From positions 372,001 through 436,000 of the forward strand of contig CAWKOH010000012.1 in NCBI GenBank assembly GCA_963851245.1: 64,000 nt of DNA, in the 5' to 3' direction. The notes under the pieces are model-generated. The model did not search any database, was not told the origin of the DNA, and saw only the letters and a list, made by a program, of their open reading frames with translations. Shown here in pieces: positions 1 to 8,661 of the stretch (position 1 is its first letter; each line of letters opens with the position of its first letter). Position numbers and translations under genes: made by a program. This DNA is from CAWKOH01 sp963851245 (lineage in GTDB: Bacteria > Actinomycetota > Acidimicrobiia > Acidimicrobiales > Palsa-688).

Positions 1-960
1 TCCTACTGGCTGGGCTTGACCGCTCTGGGCCTGTGCTACGCCATCACCTTCCTGACCTTCACGGTGGTGACCGGGGAAGGCGGCATGTTGTGGCTGTCGC
101 AGACCATTTTTGCGGGCGCAGGGGCGCTGGCCGCGGGCCAGTTCGCCACCGTCTACCACCTGCCGGTGCTGCTGGCGGTGGTCATCGGGGGACTGATCGC
201 GGCGGCGGCGGGCGCCATCATCGGCCTGCTCACCATTCGCCTGGGTGACCTGTACGTGGCCCTGGTCACCTTGACCTTCGGGCTGCTGGTCGAGACCCTG
301 GTGTTCACCCGCAACCGCTTCTTGCAGGGTGGTCTGGGGGTGACCGTGAACCGGCCCTCATTTGCCACCAGCGACCTGGCTTTCTCCTACCTGGCCCTGG
401 CGGTGTTCTTCATCTTCGCCATCCTGACCGTGAACCTGCGCCGCTCCACCAGCGGCCTGGCTCTACGGGCGGTGCGCGACAGCGAGAAGGCGTCACGCAC
501 GCTGGGGTTGAGCGTCCTGCAGGTGAAGGTGATCGTAGGGGCCATCGCCGCCTTCGTGGCTGCCGTGGGTGGTGGCTTCCTGGCCATGGACGTCAACTCG
601 GCGCAGCCCCAGTCCTACGAGACCTTCGCCGGCCTGGTGTGGCTGGCGGTCGTGGTCACCCTCGGGGTGCGCTCCATCATCGCCGCCGCCCTGGCAGGCG
701 TGTCGTTTCAGCTGATAGGGGGCCTCTTCACGTCGTATGTGCCGACTCGCTGGGGCGAGGTGCCGGCCGTTCTCTTCGGCCTGGGCGCCATCGGGGTGGC
801 CCGCAACCCGGACGGTGTAGTGACTCAAGTCGGGCGCCAGGTGCGCCAGTTGCTGGCCGGCGCCAGCAGCATCCGCGAGCGCGGCGCCACGCCCGCTCCC
901 GCCGCGGGAGCTTCCGTGCCCGGGGCCGAGGTGGGCGTCGAGGCCAAGGCGGCGCCATGA
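1..960 (+). CDS. livM: Branched-chain amino acid-type ABC transporter permease, LivM-like (5' partial)
   Basis: The reading frame is open from the first base, so the gene starts left of the window. The visible 319 residues are a string of hydrophobic membrane segments. The cytoplasmic loop LRAVRDSEKASRTLGLSV, in the third quarter, matches the conserved LivM coupling loop that contacts the ATPases. LivM is the second permease of importers for branched-chain amino acids or other small organic acids. The last 35 or so residues are an Ala/Gly/Val-rich tail beyond the usual LivM end. The stop overlaps the next start (ATGA), so it is coupled to the fused ATPase gene. The substrate cannot be told from sequence; given the neighbours it may be an aromatic or organic acid. 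Confidence 0.9.
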   Translation, partial: SYWLGLTALGLCYAITFLTFTVVTGEGGMLWLSQTIFAGAGALAAGQFATVYHLPVLLAVVIGGLIAAAAGAIIGLLTIRLGDLYVALVTLTFGLLVETLVFTRNRFLQGGLGVTVNRPSFATSDLAFSYLALAVFFIFAILTVNLRRSTSGLALRAVRDSEKASRTLGLSVLQVKVIVGAIAAFVAAVGGGFLAMDVNSAQPQSYETFAGLVWLAVVVTLGVRSIIAAALAGVSFQLIGGLFTSYVPTRWGEVPAVLFGLGAIGVARNPDGVVTQVGRQVRQLLAGASSIRERGATPAPAAGASVPGAEVGVEAKAAP

Positions 961-2639
961 GCAGCACCGAGACCTACAGCGACAGCGGTGGGAGCGCCGG
1001 CCCCGCGCTGGCGGCGAACCGCCTGGAGTGTTACGGGGTGACGGTGCGCTTCGGTGGCCTGGTAGCGGTCCGTGACGTGGACCTGGAGGTCCCGGCCGGC
1101 GCCATAGTGGGACTGGTTGGCCCCAACGGGGCGGGGAAGAGCACCCTGTTCGGCGTGGTGTCGGGACTGACCCGGCCCACATCGGGACGGGTGGTGTTGG
1201 AGGGGGAGGACGTGACCGGCGCCCGCCCGCAGCTCCGGGCCGCCCGGGGCCTGGCCCGCACTTTCCAGCATCCTGAGATCTTCGGCGGTCTCACCGTGCG
1301 CCAGCACCTGACCCTCGCCTATCGGGTGCGCAACGCCAAGCGCCGGGTGTGGTTGGACCTGTTGACCATGGGCGCCCTGCACCCCGTCGACGCCGAGGAG
1401 AAGACGCGGGTGGACGAGCTGATCCGCCTGCTGGGCCTCGAGGCCCTGGCAGACAGCCCGGCCCTGGGCCTGCCCCTGGGCTCGTCCCGACTGGTCGAGG
1501 TGGGTCGAGCGCTGGCCACCGACCCCACCGTGCTGCTCCTCGACGAGCCGTCCTCGGGCTTGGATTCCACCGAGACGGAGCAGTTCGAACAGACGCTGCG
1601 CCGGGTCGCCACCGAACGCGGCATCTCGGTGCTGCTGGTCGAACATGACGTCGAACTGGTCATGCGCCTGTGCAGCACCATCTACGTGCTGGACTTCGGG
1701 GCGCTCATCGCCACCGGGACCCCCGCCCAGGTGAGGGCCAATCCGGCCGTACGGGCCGCCTATCTCGGCGAAGAGCTGGCGCCCCAAACCTCGCCCGTTG
1801 CCGTTGATGTCGCCCAATCCGATGCCGCCGACGCCGATGAGGTCGAAGCCCGCATCACCGAGATGCAGCCCGCTCTGGCAGCAGTACCCGCCGACGGAGC
1901 CGTCCCCTCGCCCAAATCCCAGGCGCTGGTGGTGGAGGGCCTCACCGTCCGCTACGGCGAAGCGGTGGCGCTGTCAGCGGTCGCGTTCAAGGTCGATCCC
2001 GGCAAGGTCCTGGCCATCCTGGGCTCGAACGGGGCCGGCAAGAGCAGTCTGGCCCGGGCCGTGTCCGGGCTGGTTCCAGCCCACAGCGGGCTGGTCAGTT
2101 TCGGCGGTGAGGACATCACCGGGTGGTCCCCCGACCGCATCCGCAGGGCCGGCCTCCTCCACCTGCCCGAAGGGCGTGGCGTGTTCCGCAGCCTCACCGT
2201 CCTCGACAACATCAAGATGGCCGCCGCCAGTGTGCCGGGCAGAAAGGCCCGCAAGGAAGCAGTCGCCCTGGCCTTCGACACCTTCCCGGCGCTCGCTTCC
2301 CGCCGCCGCCAAACCGCCGGCTCACTCTCCGGGGGCGAGCAGCAGATGCTCTCCTTGGCCCGGGCCCTGGCCACCGCCCCCAAACTGATCGTCGCGGACG
2401 AGATGAGCCTGGGCCTGGCCCCCCGACTGGTGGACCTGGTCTTCGACGGTCTGGCCCGGGCGCGCGATACCGGCGTGTCGGTCATCATGATCGAGCAGTA
2501 TGTACATCGGGCCCTGGCTTTCGCCGACGATTGCCTGGTCCTCCAGCGCGGCCAGCTGGCCTGGCATGGCCCTGCCCGTCAAGCCGGCAGCGAAGTGCTC
2601 AGCCACTACCTCGGCGAGGCGATGACGGCGGCTTCCTGA
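957..2639 (+). CDS. Fused LivG-LivF ABC transporter ATP-binding protein
   Basis: A 560-residue protein with two complete ABC ATPase domains. Domain 1 (about 20-270) has Walker A GPNGAGKST at 55-63, Walker B VLLLDEP near 192-198, and a degenerate signature LGSSRLVEVGRAL. Domain 2 (about 322-560) has Walker A GSNGAGKSS near 356-364, a canonical LSGGEQQ near 457-463 and the LivF-typical DEMSLGLAP. Domain 1 is LivG-like and domain 2 LivF-like, normally two separate proteins. A 50-residue acidic/Ala-rich linker joins them. The ATG overlaps the stop of the permease by 4 bp. It would energise import with the upstream permease(s). No substrate-binding protein is adjacent; a lipoprotein of the right family lies at 44172-45431. 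Confidence 0.93.
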   Translation: MSSTETYSDSGGSAGPALAANRLECYGVTVRFGGLVAVRDVDLEVPAGAIVGLVGPNGAGKSTLFGVVSGLTRPTSGRVVLEGEDVTGARPQLRAARGLARTFQHPEIFGGLTVRQHLTLAYRVRNAKRRVWLDLLTMGALHPVDAEEKTRVDELIRLLGLEALADSPALGLPLGSSRLVEVGRALATDPTVLLLDEPSSGLDSTETEQFEQTLRRVATERGISVLLVEHDVELVMRLCSTIYVLDFGALIATGTPAQVRANPAVRAAYLGEELAPQTSPVAVDVAQSDAADADEVEARITEMQPALAAVPADGAVPSPKSQALVVEGLTVRYGEAVALSAVAFKVDPGKVLAILGSNGAGKSSLARAVSGLVPAHSGLVSFGGEDITGWSPDRIRRAGLLHLPEGRGVFRSLTVLDNIKMAAASVPGRKARKEAVALAFDTFPALASRRRQTAGSLSGGEQQMLSLARALATAPKLIVADEMSLGLAPRLVDLVFDGLARARDTGVSVIMIEQYVHRALAFADDCLVLQRGQLAWHGPARQAGSEVLSHYLGEAMTAAS

Positions 2640-2682
2640 GCGAGTCGCGGCGTGCCGGGTGGGCGCTGCGTACATGGGCGGC

Positions 2683-2728
2683 GGGTCCTGTCGGGTGCGT
2701 ATACGGGCGATGGGTCCTGTCGGGTGCG
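2683..2728. repeat. 17-bp direct repeat, two copies
   Basis: GGGTCCTGTCGGGTGCG occurs at 2683-2699 and again at 2712-2728, 29 bp apart. The bases around both copies are also similar (TAC followed by GGGCG). Function unknown. Confidence 0.7.
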
Positions 2729-3086
2729 GATCCTCCCCGCTCGTCCTCGCTCCGCTGCGGGCGGCGGGCCCCTGTCTCACCGGCCACCCGCCGGCGCTGT
2801 CCAAGCGTCGGCATGTACCGAATGTCTCGGTGCCACTTCGTGCTCTCGGAGTCAAGTCGGCGCCGAACGGGGCCATTTCGACACCCAGACCTTCAGCTGG
2901 CACCGAGAGTTGAAGAGACCGCGCTCGGCGCGCTTTGGATCTCTGGGCGATGATGCGAGCACAAAATCGTCGGATTTGCCGCCGAGACGACCCAAACTCG
3001 CCGAGACATGATGGCCGTGGGGCGGCCACTTGCGAGCGCGAACCCACCGCTGGCACCTGCGACACCGGCCACCCGCCGTCGCTACC

Positions 3087-3116
3087 GGCGGGCCTTCGTG
3101 CTGGACAGGGCCCGCC
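3087..3116 (-). terminator. Possible GC-rich transcription terminator stem-loop
   Basis: GGCGGGCC (3087-3094) pairs perfectly with GGCCCGCC (3109-3116) across a 14-nt loop. It lies 8 bp past the stop of the minus-strand CoA ligase, in a convergent gap. There is no U-tract, which is common in high-GC actinobacteria. The role is inferred from position. Confidence 0.4.
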
Positions 3117-3124
3117 CCGCCCCA

Positions 3125-4681
3125 TCACAGGACCAGGGAGTCGTGGCCCTCCCAGTAGCGCTCCCGCAGGACCCGCTTGTAGAGCTTCCCGTTGTCGTCG
3201 CGCGGAAGCTCGGCGACGAAGTCCACGCTCCGCGGGCACTTGTAGCCGGCGAGCTCAGCCCGGCAGTAGGCGAGCAGCTGGCCTTCGAGCTGCGCACCGG
3301 CCCCGGCCGGGTCGGCCGGTTGCACGACGGCCTTCACCGCTTCGCCCATCTCGTCGTCGGGTACACCGATAACTGCGACGTCGGCTACGGCGGGATGTGC
3401 GGCTAGCACGTTCTCCGCCTCCTGGGGGTAGATGTTGACGCCGCCCGAGATGATCATGTGAGCCTGGCGGTCCGTGAGGTACAGATAGCCGTCCTCGTCC
3501 AGGTAACCGATGTCTCCGAGTGTGCGCCAGCCCCGGTCGTTGGTCGCGGCCGCCGTCTTGTCCGGGTCCTTGTGGTATTCGAAGGGCCGGCCGCCGCAGA
3601 AGTAGATGACACCGGCCTGTCCGATCGGGACCTCCTCGCCGTCGTCGCCGACGATGTGGCACTCGTCGCGAGGCCGGCCGACCGATCCGGGATGGGCGAG
3701 CCACTCTTCGGACGTGATGTGCGAGCTTCCGATGTCCTCCGTCCCCGAGTAGTACTCATTGATGATCGGGCCCCACCATTCGATCATCTGCCGTTTGACC
3801 GGGATCGGGCAGGGGGCCGCGGCGTGCACGACGAACTGAAGACTCGAGACGTCGCAGGCAGCCCGCTCTTCGGGCGGCAACCGTAGCAATCTCACGAACA
3901 TGGTCGGCACGAACTGGGCGTGGGTCACCCCGTAGCGCTCTATCACCTGGAGGCAACGGAGTGGGTCGAACCGCTCCATGACCACTACGGCCGCGCCGAG
4001 CCGCTGCATCGACATCGACCACACCAGTGGGGCGGAATGGTAGAGGGGAGCCGGCGACAGGTAGACCGACCTCGGGCCTCCACCCATGCCGGCGATGCCT
4101 GCCGCGACCTGGACCGGCGCCGCGGACAAGTCGCCCATTGGCGTCCCGGGCAAGGTCTTGCGCACGCCCTTGGGGCGTCCGGTGGTGCCGGACGAGTACA
4201 GCATCTCCCGTCCCTCCTGCTCGGATGCTGGCTCGAGCGGGCCGGCGCCGGCGATCAGGTCGTCGTAGGGGTCGAAGCCGGGTACGGGCCCGCCGGCGGT
4301 CACCCGCACGGGGATGCGTGACAGGTCCAGGCCGGCGACCACGTCGGCCATAGGCTCGGAGGTGACCAGGGCGACAGCACCGCAATCGTCGAGTATGTAC
4401 TGGACCTCCCCCTGGCGGAGGTGGCTGTTGATAGCCGTGTAGTAGAGCCCGGAGCGTTGGGCCGCCCACGCCACCTCGAGATAGCGGGCGTTGTTCTCCA
4501 TCAAGATGGCGATGTGGTCACCGGGCCCTACTCCACGCGATCGCAGAGCGGAGGCAAAGCGTCGCGACCGATCGTCGAGCTCGGCGTAGGACACCGTCTC
4601 CCCACTCGACCCCATGATGACCGCCGGGGCCTCCGGGTTGTGGGCCGCGTGCCACGCGGGTGTCATCTCTGCAGCAGTCAA
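3125..4681 (-). CDS. Acyl-CoA synthetase (AMP-dependent, ANL superfamily)
   Basis: A 518-residue adenylate-forming enzyme that activates a carboxylic acid to its CoA thioester. The AMP-binding P-loop YSSGTTGRPKG is at about 162-172, YYSGTEDIG is the adenine motif, TLGDIGYLDEDGYLYLTDR the hinge, and the C-terminal GKLYKRVL carries the catalytic lysine. I chose the TTG at 4681 because GAGGGAG lies 8 nt upstream; an ATG at 4666 is the alternative. It is the last gene of a minus operon: SDR, zinc ADH, VOC protein, ligase. It is of the general FadD type; the substrate is not readable from sequence. Confidence 0.92.
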   Translation of the reverse strand: MTAAEMTPAWHAAHNPEAPAVIMGSSGETVSYAELDDRSRRFASALRSRGVGPGDHIAILMENNARYLEVAWAAQRSGLYYTAINSHLRQGEVQYILDDCGAVALVTSEPMADVVAGLDLSRIPVRVTAGGPVPGFDPYDDLIAGAGPLEPASEQEGREMLYSSGTTGRPKGVRKTLPGTPMGDLSAAPVQVAAGIAGMGGGPRSVYLSPAPLYHSAPLVWSMSMQRLGAAVVVMERFDPLRCLQVIERYGVTHAQFVPTMFVRLLRLPPEERAACDVSSLQFVVHAAAPCPIPVKRQMIEWWGPIINEYYSGTEDIGSSHITSEEWLAHPGSVGRPRDECHIVGDDGEEVPIGQAGVIYFCGGRPFEYHKDPDKTAAATNDRGWRTLGDIGYLDEDGYLYLTDRQAHMIISGGVNIYPQEAENVLAAHPAVADVAVIGVPDDEMGEAVKAVVQPADPAGAGAQLEGQLLAYCRAELAGYKCPRSVDFVAELPRDDNGKLYKRVLRERYWEGHDSLVL

Positions 4682-4707
4682 CCTGGTGTCTCCCTCGCTT
4701 CGTGTAG

Positions 4708-5163
4708 CTAGCCGATCCGGCCCGTCTTCCAGTAGCTCTGGAGGGCGGCCTCGATCGTGCGGCTGACCAGCTCGATCCGCAGCCCGTTGCCGCTGCGCTG
4801 GTAGGACCAGTAAGGGTGCCCGTCCGCGTCGCAACCCCTCGCCTCGTTGGCGTAGCCCTTCTCGGCCAGCCGGGCCGAATCAGCTTCGACATCGTCCGAC
4901 CAGTAACCCAGATGGTGCACGGACGAGCCGGGAGACTGGGTCCACAACGTCCCGGGGATGCTCCGAATGATCTCCAGTCGCGGCAGGCTCAGCGAATACA
5001 CGAAACCCAGATCGATCGTGATTTCGCCCTCAGGCAACCGGACCGGCACCGTGGCGCCAATCTCCTCACCCCAGTCGTAACCGAAAAGCTCGGTAAGGGC
5101 GCTCAGTGTGGCGTCGAAGTCGTCGACGACGATCCCGGCGTGGAACTGGTCGGCGGCCCTCAT
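4708..5163 (-). CDS. VOC-superfamily (glyoxalase/epimerase-like) protein
   Basis: 151 residues with the paired beta-alpha-beta-beta-beta fold of the vicinal oxygen chelate family. FHAGIVVDDFDATL opens module 1 and VHHLGYWSDDVEADSARL opens module 2, with a closing RIELV strand. The histidines of FHAG and VHHLG and the glutamate of RIELV stand where metal ligands sit in methylmalonyl-CoA epimerase and lactoylglutathione lyase. Its start overlaps the end of the upstream alcohol dehydrogenase gene by 4 bp (ATGA), so the two are coupled. A role as epimerase, isomerase or dioxygenase on a CoA intermediate is possible; the exact reaction is unknown. Confidence 0.82.
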   Translation of the reverse strand: MRAADQFHAGIVVDDFDATLSALTELFGYDWGEEIGATVPVRLPEGEITIDLGFVYSLSLPRLEIIRSIPGTLWTQSPGSSVHHLGYWSDDVEADSARLAEKGYANEARGCDADGHPYWSYQRSGNGLRIELVSRTIEAALQSYWKTGRIG

Positions 5164-6098
5164 GACGGCTCGATCACCACCCTGATGGCGCCGCTCGCCT
5201 TGTCGCCCGCCACCCGGAACGCCTCGCCGGCTTCCTCGATCGGGAAGCGATGCGTGATCACCGTTCGGGTTATCTCGGGGTCGGCCGCGAGCATGTCGGC
5301 GGCGTCCTCCATCTCCCGTCCCTCCTCATGGGCGCAGTAGCCGAGGGACGGGATCACCCTGGCTTCCCGGTGGAACAACGGCATCCAGTCGAGCTGCACC
5401 GGGCCGAAGTGCACGCCGAGGACCACGATGGTCCCCGCCGGCGCAACCAGTTGGGCGCACTCGGCCATGCTCGACGGCGTGCCGGCCGCCTCCACGACCA
5501 CGTCGTAGGTGCCGCGGCAACCGATCTGCGCCCCCAGCCGCTCTCCGGCGGTGCGCTGGTGGGGGTGGCGCGCCGCCAGGGCCACTTCCTCGGCTCCCAT
5601 CCGGAGGGCCCCGGCCACGGCCAGCAGACCCAGCGCCCCGGCTCCGACCACGGCCACCCGCTTGCCGGGTCCGGTGCCGGCCAGGCGGAGGGCGTGCCAC
5701 GACACCGAAGCGGGCTCGACGATGGAGGCGTCTTTGAGGTCCAGCCCGGGTGGTACCTCGACGAGACGGGCCGCCGGGGCCCGGAACATTTCAGCCATGC
5801 CGCCATCGGCGGTCACGCCCAAGGCCCGCTGACCGTGCGTGGGGCAGAGGTTGTAGGCGCCTCGCAGGCATTGGGGACACTCCATGCACCCGTAGAGGGC
5901 CTCCACGACCACGGGGGTTCCGTCCTCACGAATGCCGGCCAGCTCATGGCCGAGGATGGCCCGGCTGCCGAAGCTGATGTAGCTGAGGTCCGAGCCGCAC
6001 ACGCTCGTCGCCTTCATCTGGAGCACTTCCCCCACCCCGGGAGGCTCGTCCACCTTGACCACCTCCACCCCGCCCTCGACACTGCGCACCGCTCTCAT
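5160..6098 (-). CDS. Zinc-dependent alcohol dehydrogenase (medium-chain family)
   Basis: A 312-residue MDR dehydrogenase. The catalytic zinc site is C34-G-S-D with H51-E52 in GHELAG. The structural zinc site is complete, with Cys 71, 74, 77 and 85. The Rossmann motif GAGALGLLAVAGAL follows near 150. It should oxidise a secondary alcohol with NAD(P)+. It is somewhat shorter than the usual 340-350 residues. It sits 8 bp after the SDR and overlaps the VOC gene by 4 bp, so it is one step in a four-gene operon that probably turns a hydroxylated intermediate into a ketone before CoA activation. Confidence 0.9.
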   Translation of the reverse strand: MRAVRSVEGGVEVVKVDEPPGVGEVLQMKATSVCGSDLSYISFGSRAILGHELAGIREDGTPVVVEALYGCMECPQCLRGAYNLCPTHGQRALGVTADGGMAEMFRAPAARLVEVPPGLDLKDASIVEPASVSWHALRLAGTGPGKRVAVVGAGALGLLAVAGALRMGAEEVALAARHPHQRTAGERLGAQIGCRGTYDVVVEAAGTPSSMAECAQLVAPAGTIVVLGVHFGPVQLDWMPLFHREARVIPSLGYCAHEEGREMEDAADMLAADPEITRTVITHRFPIEEAGEAFRVAGDKASGAIRVVIEPS

Positions 6099-6106
6099 GG
6101 GCCGTA

Positions 6107-6853
6107 TCAGTTGGCGTGCCGGGGAGCGACGGTGATGGATGGGATACTGCCTACGGGCCCGACCCGCAGAACAGCTTCGATCGCGCCGACCAGCTCGTCG
6201 ACGTCGAGGAGGTTCCCGGCGATGTAGTTCCTGGTCACCCAGACGGGCATGATCTCCATCGCCAGATCGGGATCCCAGGCGGAGGCGAACTCCGTGGCCC
6301 CGTGGCCCTCGCCGCCGGGGCAGTCTCCGACGATCACCCGCGTGAACCCGACCTGGGGGTGCTCGATTCGCCAGGCCTCGATCAGCCTTTCAAGAGCGGC
6401 CTTGCTTACCACGTAGGCCCCGAGCCCGGGCCAGGGCGCGGTCTGGGTGGCGCTGACTGAGGACAGGTAGGCGGCGACGCCGGAAGACGCTTTCAAGTGC
6501 GGCAGGGCGGCTGCCGTCACCACCGCCGCACCCGTGACGTTGGTGGCGAAAGCGCGCTGCCAGGTTTCGGCGCTGATGTCTTCCAGGCGGGCCAGCGGGC
6601 CCAGGGCCGGCGTATACACCAGGGCGTCAATGCCTCCCAGCCCGGCGGCCGCGTCTGTTATCGCTTGGCGACACGACGACTCGTCGGTGACGTCGCACCG
6701 GATAGCCAGGGTGTCCGGGCCGGCTTCCTTCGCGGCCATGGCCAGGCGGTCTTCTCTCCGGGCCAGGAGCGCTACGTGAGCGCCTCTCTGGGCCAGCCCG
6801 ACACCGATGCAGCGACCCAGTCCACTCGACGCACCTACGACGACAGCTCTCAT
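6107..6853 (-). CDS. Short-chain dehydrogenase/reductase (SDR)
   Basis: A 248-residue classical SDR. The cofactor motif GASSGLG is at 7-13, the catalytic serine lies in YLSSVS (about 129-134) and Y147-x3-K151 lies in YVVSK. The usual NNAG after strand 4 is replaced by YTPALG, which is odd because the Asn helps the proton relay. It is first in the minus operon SDR-ADH-VOC-CoA ligase. Upstream is a perfect palindrome (6971-6986), shared with the divergent FadD3-like gene, so it is probably controlled with it. Confidence 0.9.
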   Translation of the reverse strand: MRAVVVGASSGLGRCIGVGLAQRGAHVALLARREDRLAMAAKEAGPDTLAIRCDVTDESSCRQAITDAAAGLGGIDALVYTPALGPLARLEDISAETWQRAFATNVTGAAVVTAAALPHLKASSGVAAYLSSVSATQTAPWPGLGAYVVSKAALERLIEAWRIEHPQVGFTRVIVGDCPGGEGHGATEFASAWDPDLAMEIMPVWVTRNYIAGNLLDVDELVGAIEAVLRVGPVGSIPSITVAPRHAN

Positions 6854-6970
6854 GCTCCCGGTTCTAGTCCTTTGTTCGGGTTCCTGCCGATCGAGCGGTC
6901 AGGTCGGGCCCCAGGGGCGCTCGCACGATCTCCGCTGTTGCAGGCGGCTGGCCCTGAATCATAATGGGGA

Positions 6971-6986
6971 TCGCAAGTACTTGCGA
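6971..6986. promoter_or_regulatory. Perfect 16-bp palindromic operator containing CAAGTACTTG
   Basis: TCGCAAGTACTTGCGA is identical on both strands and lies in the 224-bp divergent gap between the SDR (-) and the FadD3-like ligase (+). The core CAAGnnCTTG is the known KstR2 (TetR family) operator core from mycobacterial steroid-ring catabolism; the wider consensus flanks are not matched. Related boxes are at 21214-21223 and 24075-24084. Confidence 0.65.
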
Positions 6987-7077
6987 GAGAGGCAGATCAT
7001 GTTGATGCGCCGCACCGATCGCTCCGTGCCATTTGCGGGCCCAGGCATCTGATGGTGCCCGACGGCAAGGCAACCGT

Positions 7078-8656
7078 GTGACGATACCGGCCCGTTTGAC
7101 GGTACCGGCACAGACGGCGGCGGCCGCCGAGCGGTTCGGCGACCGGCCGGCTATAGACGACGGGACCTCCACGATCACCTACGGCGACCTCTCCGAGCGG
7201 GCCCGCCGGTTCGGCGCCGCCCTGGTCGCAACGGGGATCGAGCCGGGCGACCGGGTGGCGATCTGGGCTCCCAACGGCGCGGCATGGGTCATCGCTCTCC
7301 TCGGCCTGCTCCAGGCGGGCGCTGTGCTCGTGCCGGTGAACACCAGGTTCAAGGCTCCCGAGGCTGCCGTGATTCTGTCCCGCAGTCGGGCCCGGGCCCT
7401 GGTCACCGTGACCGATTTCCTCGGTACCGATTACGTTTCGATGCTCAAGTCGGCCGGGAGCGATCTTCCGGATCTCGGGACGATCGTGGTCGCCAGCGGT
7501 GCCGCTCCGGACGCGACGTATTCCTGGGATGCCTTTCTGGAGCGGGTCAACGCAGCCGGTCTGGTAGAGGTCGACCGGCGCCAGCGCGGCGGTGACCGCC
7601 GACGACCCGTCGGACATCCTGTTCACGTCCGGCACCACCGGTGTGCCCAAAGGGGTGGTGATGACCCACGGCCGCACTCTCTCCGTGGCCACCGACTGGG
7701 TGGCCATGACCGGGCTCGGAGAGGACGATCGCTATTTGATGATCAATCCCTACTTCCACATGTTCGGGCTGAAAGGGGGAATCCTGGCTTGCTTGTCGGC
7801 CGGGGCCGCCATGCTGCCCGAGCCGGTCTTCGATGTGGACCGGGTGCTCGAGCGGGTTCAGAAGGAGAAGGTCACGGTGCTTCCCGGCCCGCCGACTCTC
7901 TACCAGTCCATCCTCGACCATCCCCGTGTCGATCGTTACGACCTTTCCAGCTTGCGGGTGGCGGTCACGGGATCGGCCGACATCCCGGTGGAGCTCATCC
8001 GGCGCATCCATCAGGAGCTGCCTTTCTCGACGATCATTTCCGGCTATGGCCTCACGGAGGGGGGCACGGCCACGGGCACTCGTCCGGGCGACGAGTTCAA
8101 GGCCATCGCCACGACCGTCGGGCGCCCGCGCCCTGGTTTCGAGATCCGGATCGTGGACGGCAAAGGCGCCGGCGTCCCCGCCGGGCAAGCGGGGGAGATA
8201 GTACTGCGGGGCCCCAGCGTAATGTCTCACTACCTCGACGACCCCGAGGCGACCGCGTCGACACTTTCCGCAGACGGGTGGTTGAAAACGGGGGACCTCG
8301 GTGTCGTCGACGATGACGGGCGGCTGCGCATCGTCGGCCGGGTCAAGGACATGTTCATCGTGGGCGGGTTCAACGCCTATCCGGCCGAGATCGAGAACGC
8401 CCTCCTGCGCCACCCCGACATTCGCCAGGCGGCCGTCATAGGCGTGCCGGATGCCCGCCTCGGTGAAGTAGGAATGGCATTCGTGGTCCTGAGATCGGGC
8501 GCCTCTGCGACCGGTGACGATGTCATCTCCTGGGCCCGCGACCAGATGGCCAACTACAAGGTTCCCCGCACCGTCGAGATCGTCGATCAGCTTCCACTCA
8601 ACGCGGCCGGGAAGGTGGAGAAGGAGATACTCAAGGCCCGGGCGGACTTGGCTTAG
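7078..8656 (+). pseudogene. FadD3-like acyl-CoA synthetase, one frameshift as read
   Basis: An AMP-dependent CoA ligase split by one frame change. Residues up to ERVNAAGLVEVD are in frame 1; from about 7571-7592 the family continues in frame 2 with DILFTSGTTGVPKG. Without the extra base it would be about 525 residues, a normal length. Segments such as INPYFHMFGLKGGILACL and VLPGPPTLYQSILDHP look closest, from memory, to FadD3, the ligase that activates the C/D-ring propionate from steroids. Start GTG 7078 is preceded by AAGG; an upstream palindrome may regulate it. It is either a real mutation or a one-base sequence error; the intact reading on both sides favours an error or a recent event. 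Confidence 0.8.
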
Positions 8657-8661
8657 AGCCT

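Larger units (their letters stand above)
2640..3124. other. Non-coding gap with short repeats between convergent genes
   Basis: This 485-bp stretch lies between the convergent ATPase and CoA-ligase genes and holds no credible gene on either strand. It has a 17-bp direct repeat (2683-2699 and 2712-2728) and a 21-bp near-repeat (2778-2798 and 3063-3083, one mismatch). A GC-rich stem-loop sits at its right end. I see no mobile-element ends. Confidence 0.6.

Noticed and set aside
2640..3372. Open frames of 100-300 codons crossing the gap after the ATPase gene
   Set aside because: Arg/Pro-rich, no ribosome site, no domain, and they overlap the opposite-strand CoA ligase; typical of high-GC antisense frames.
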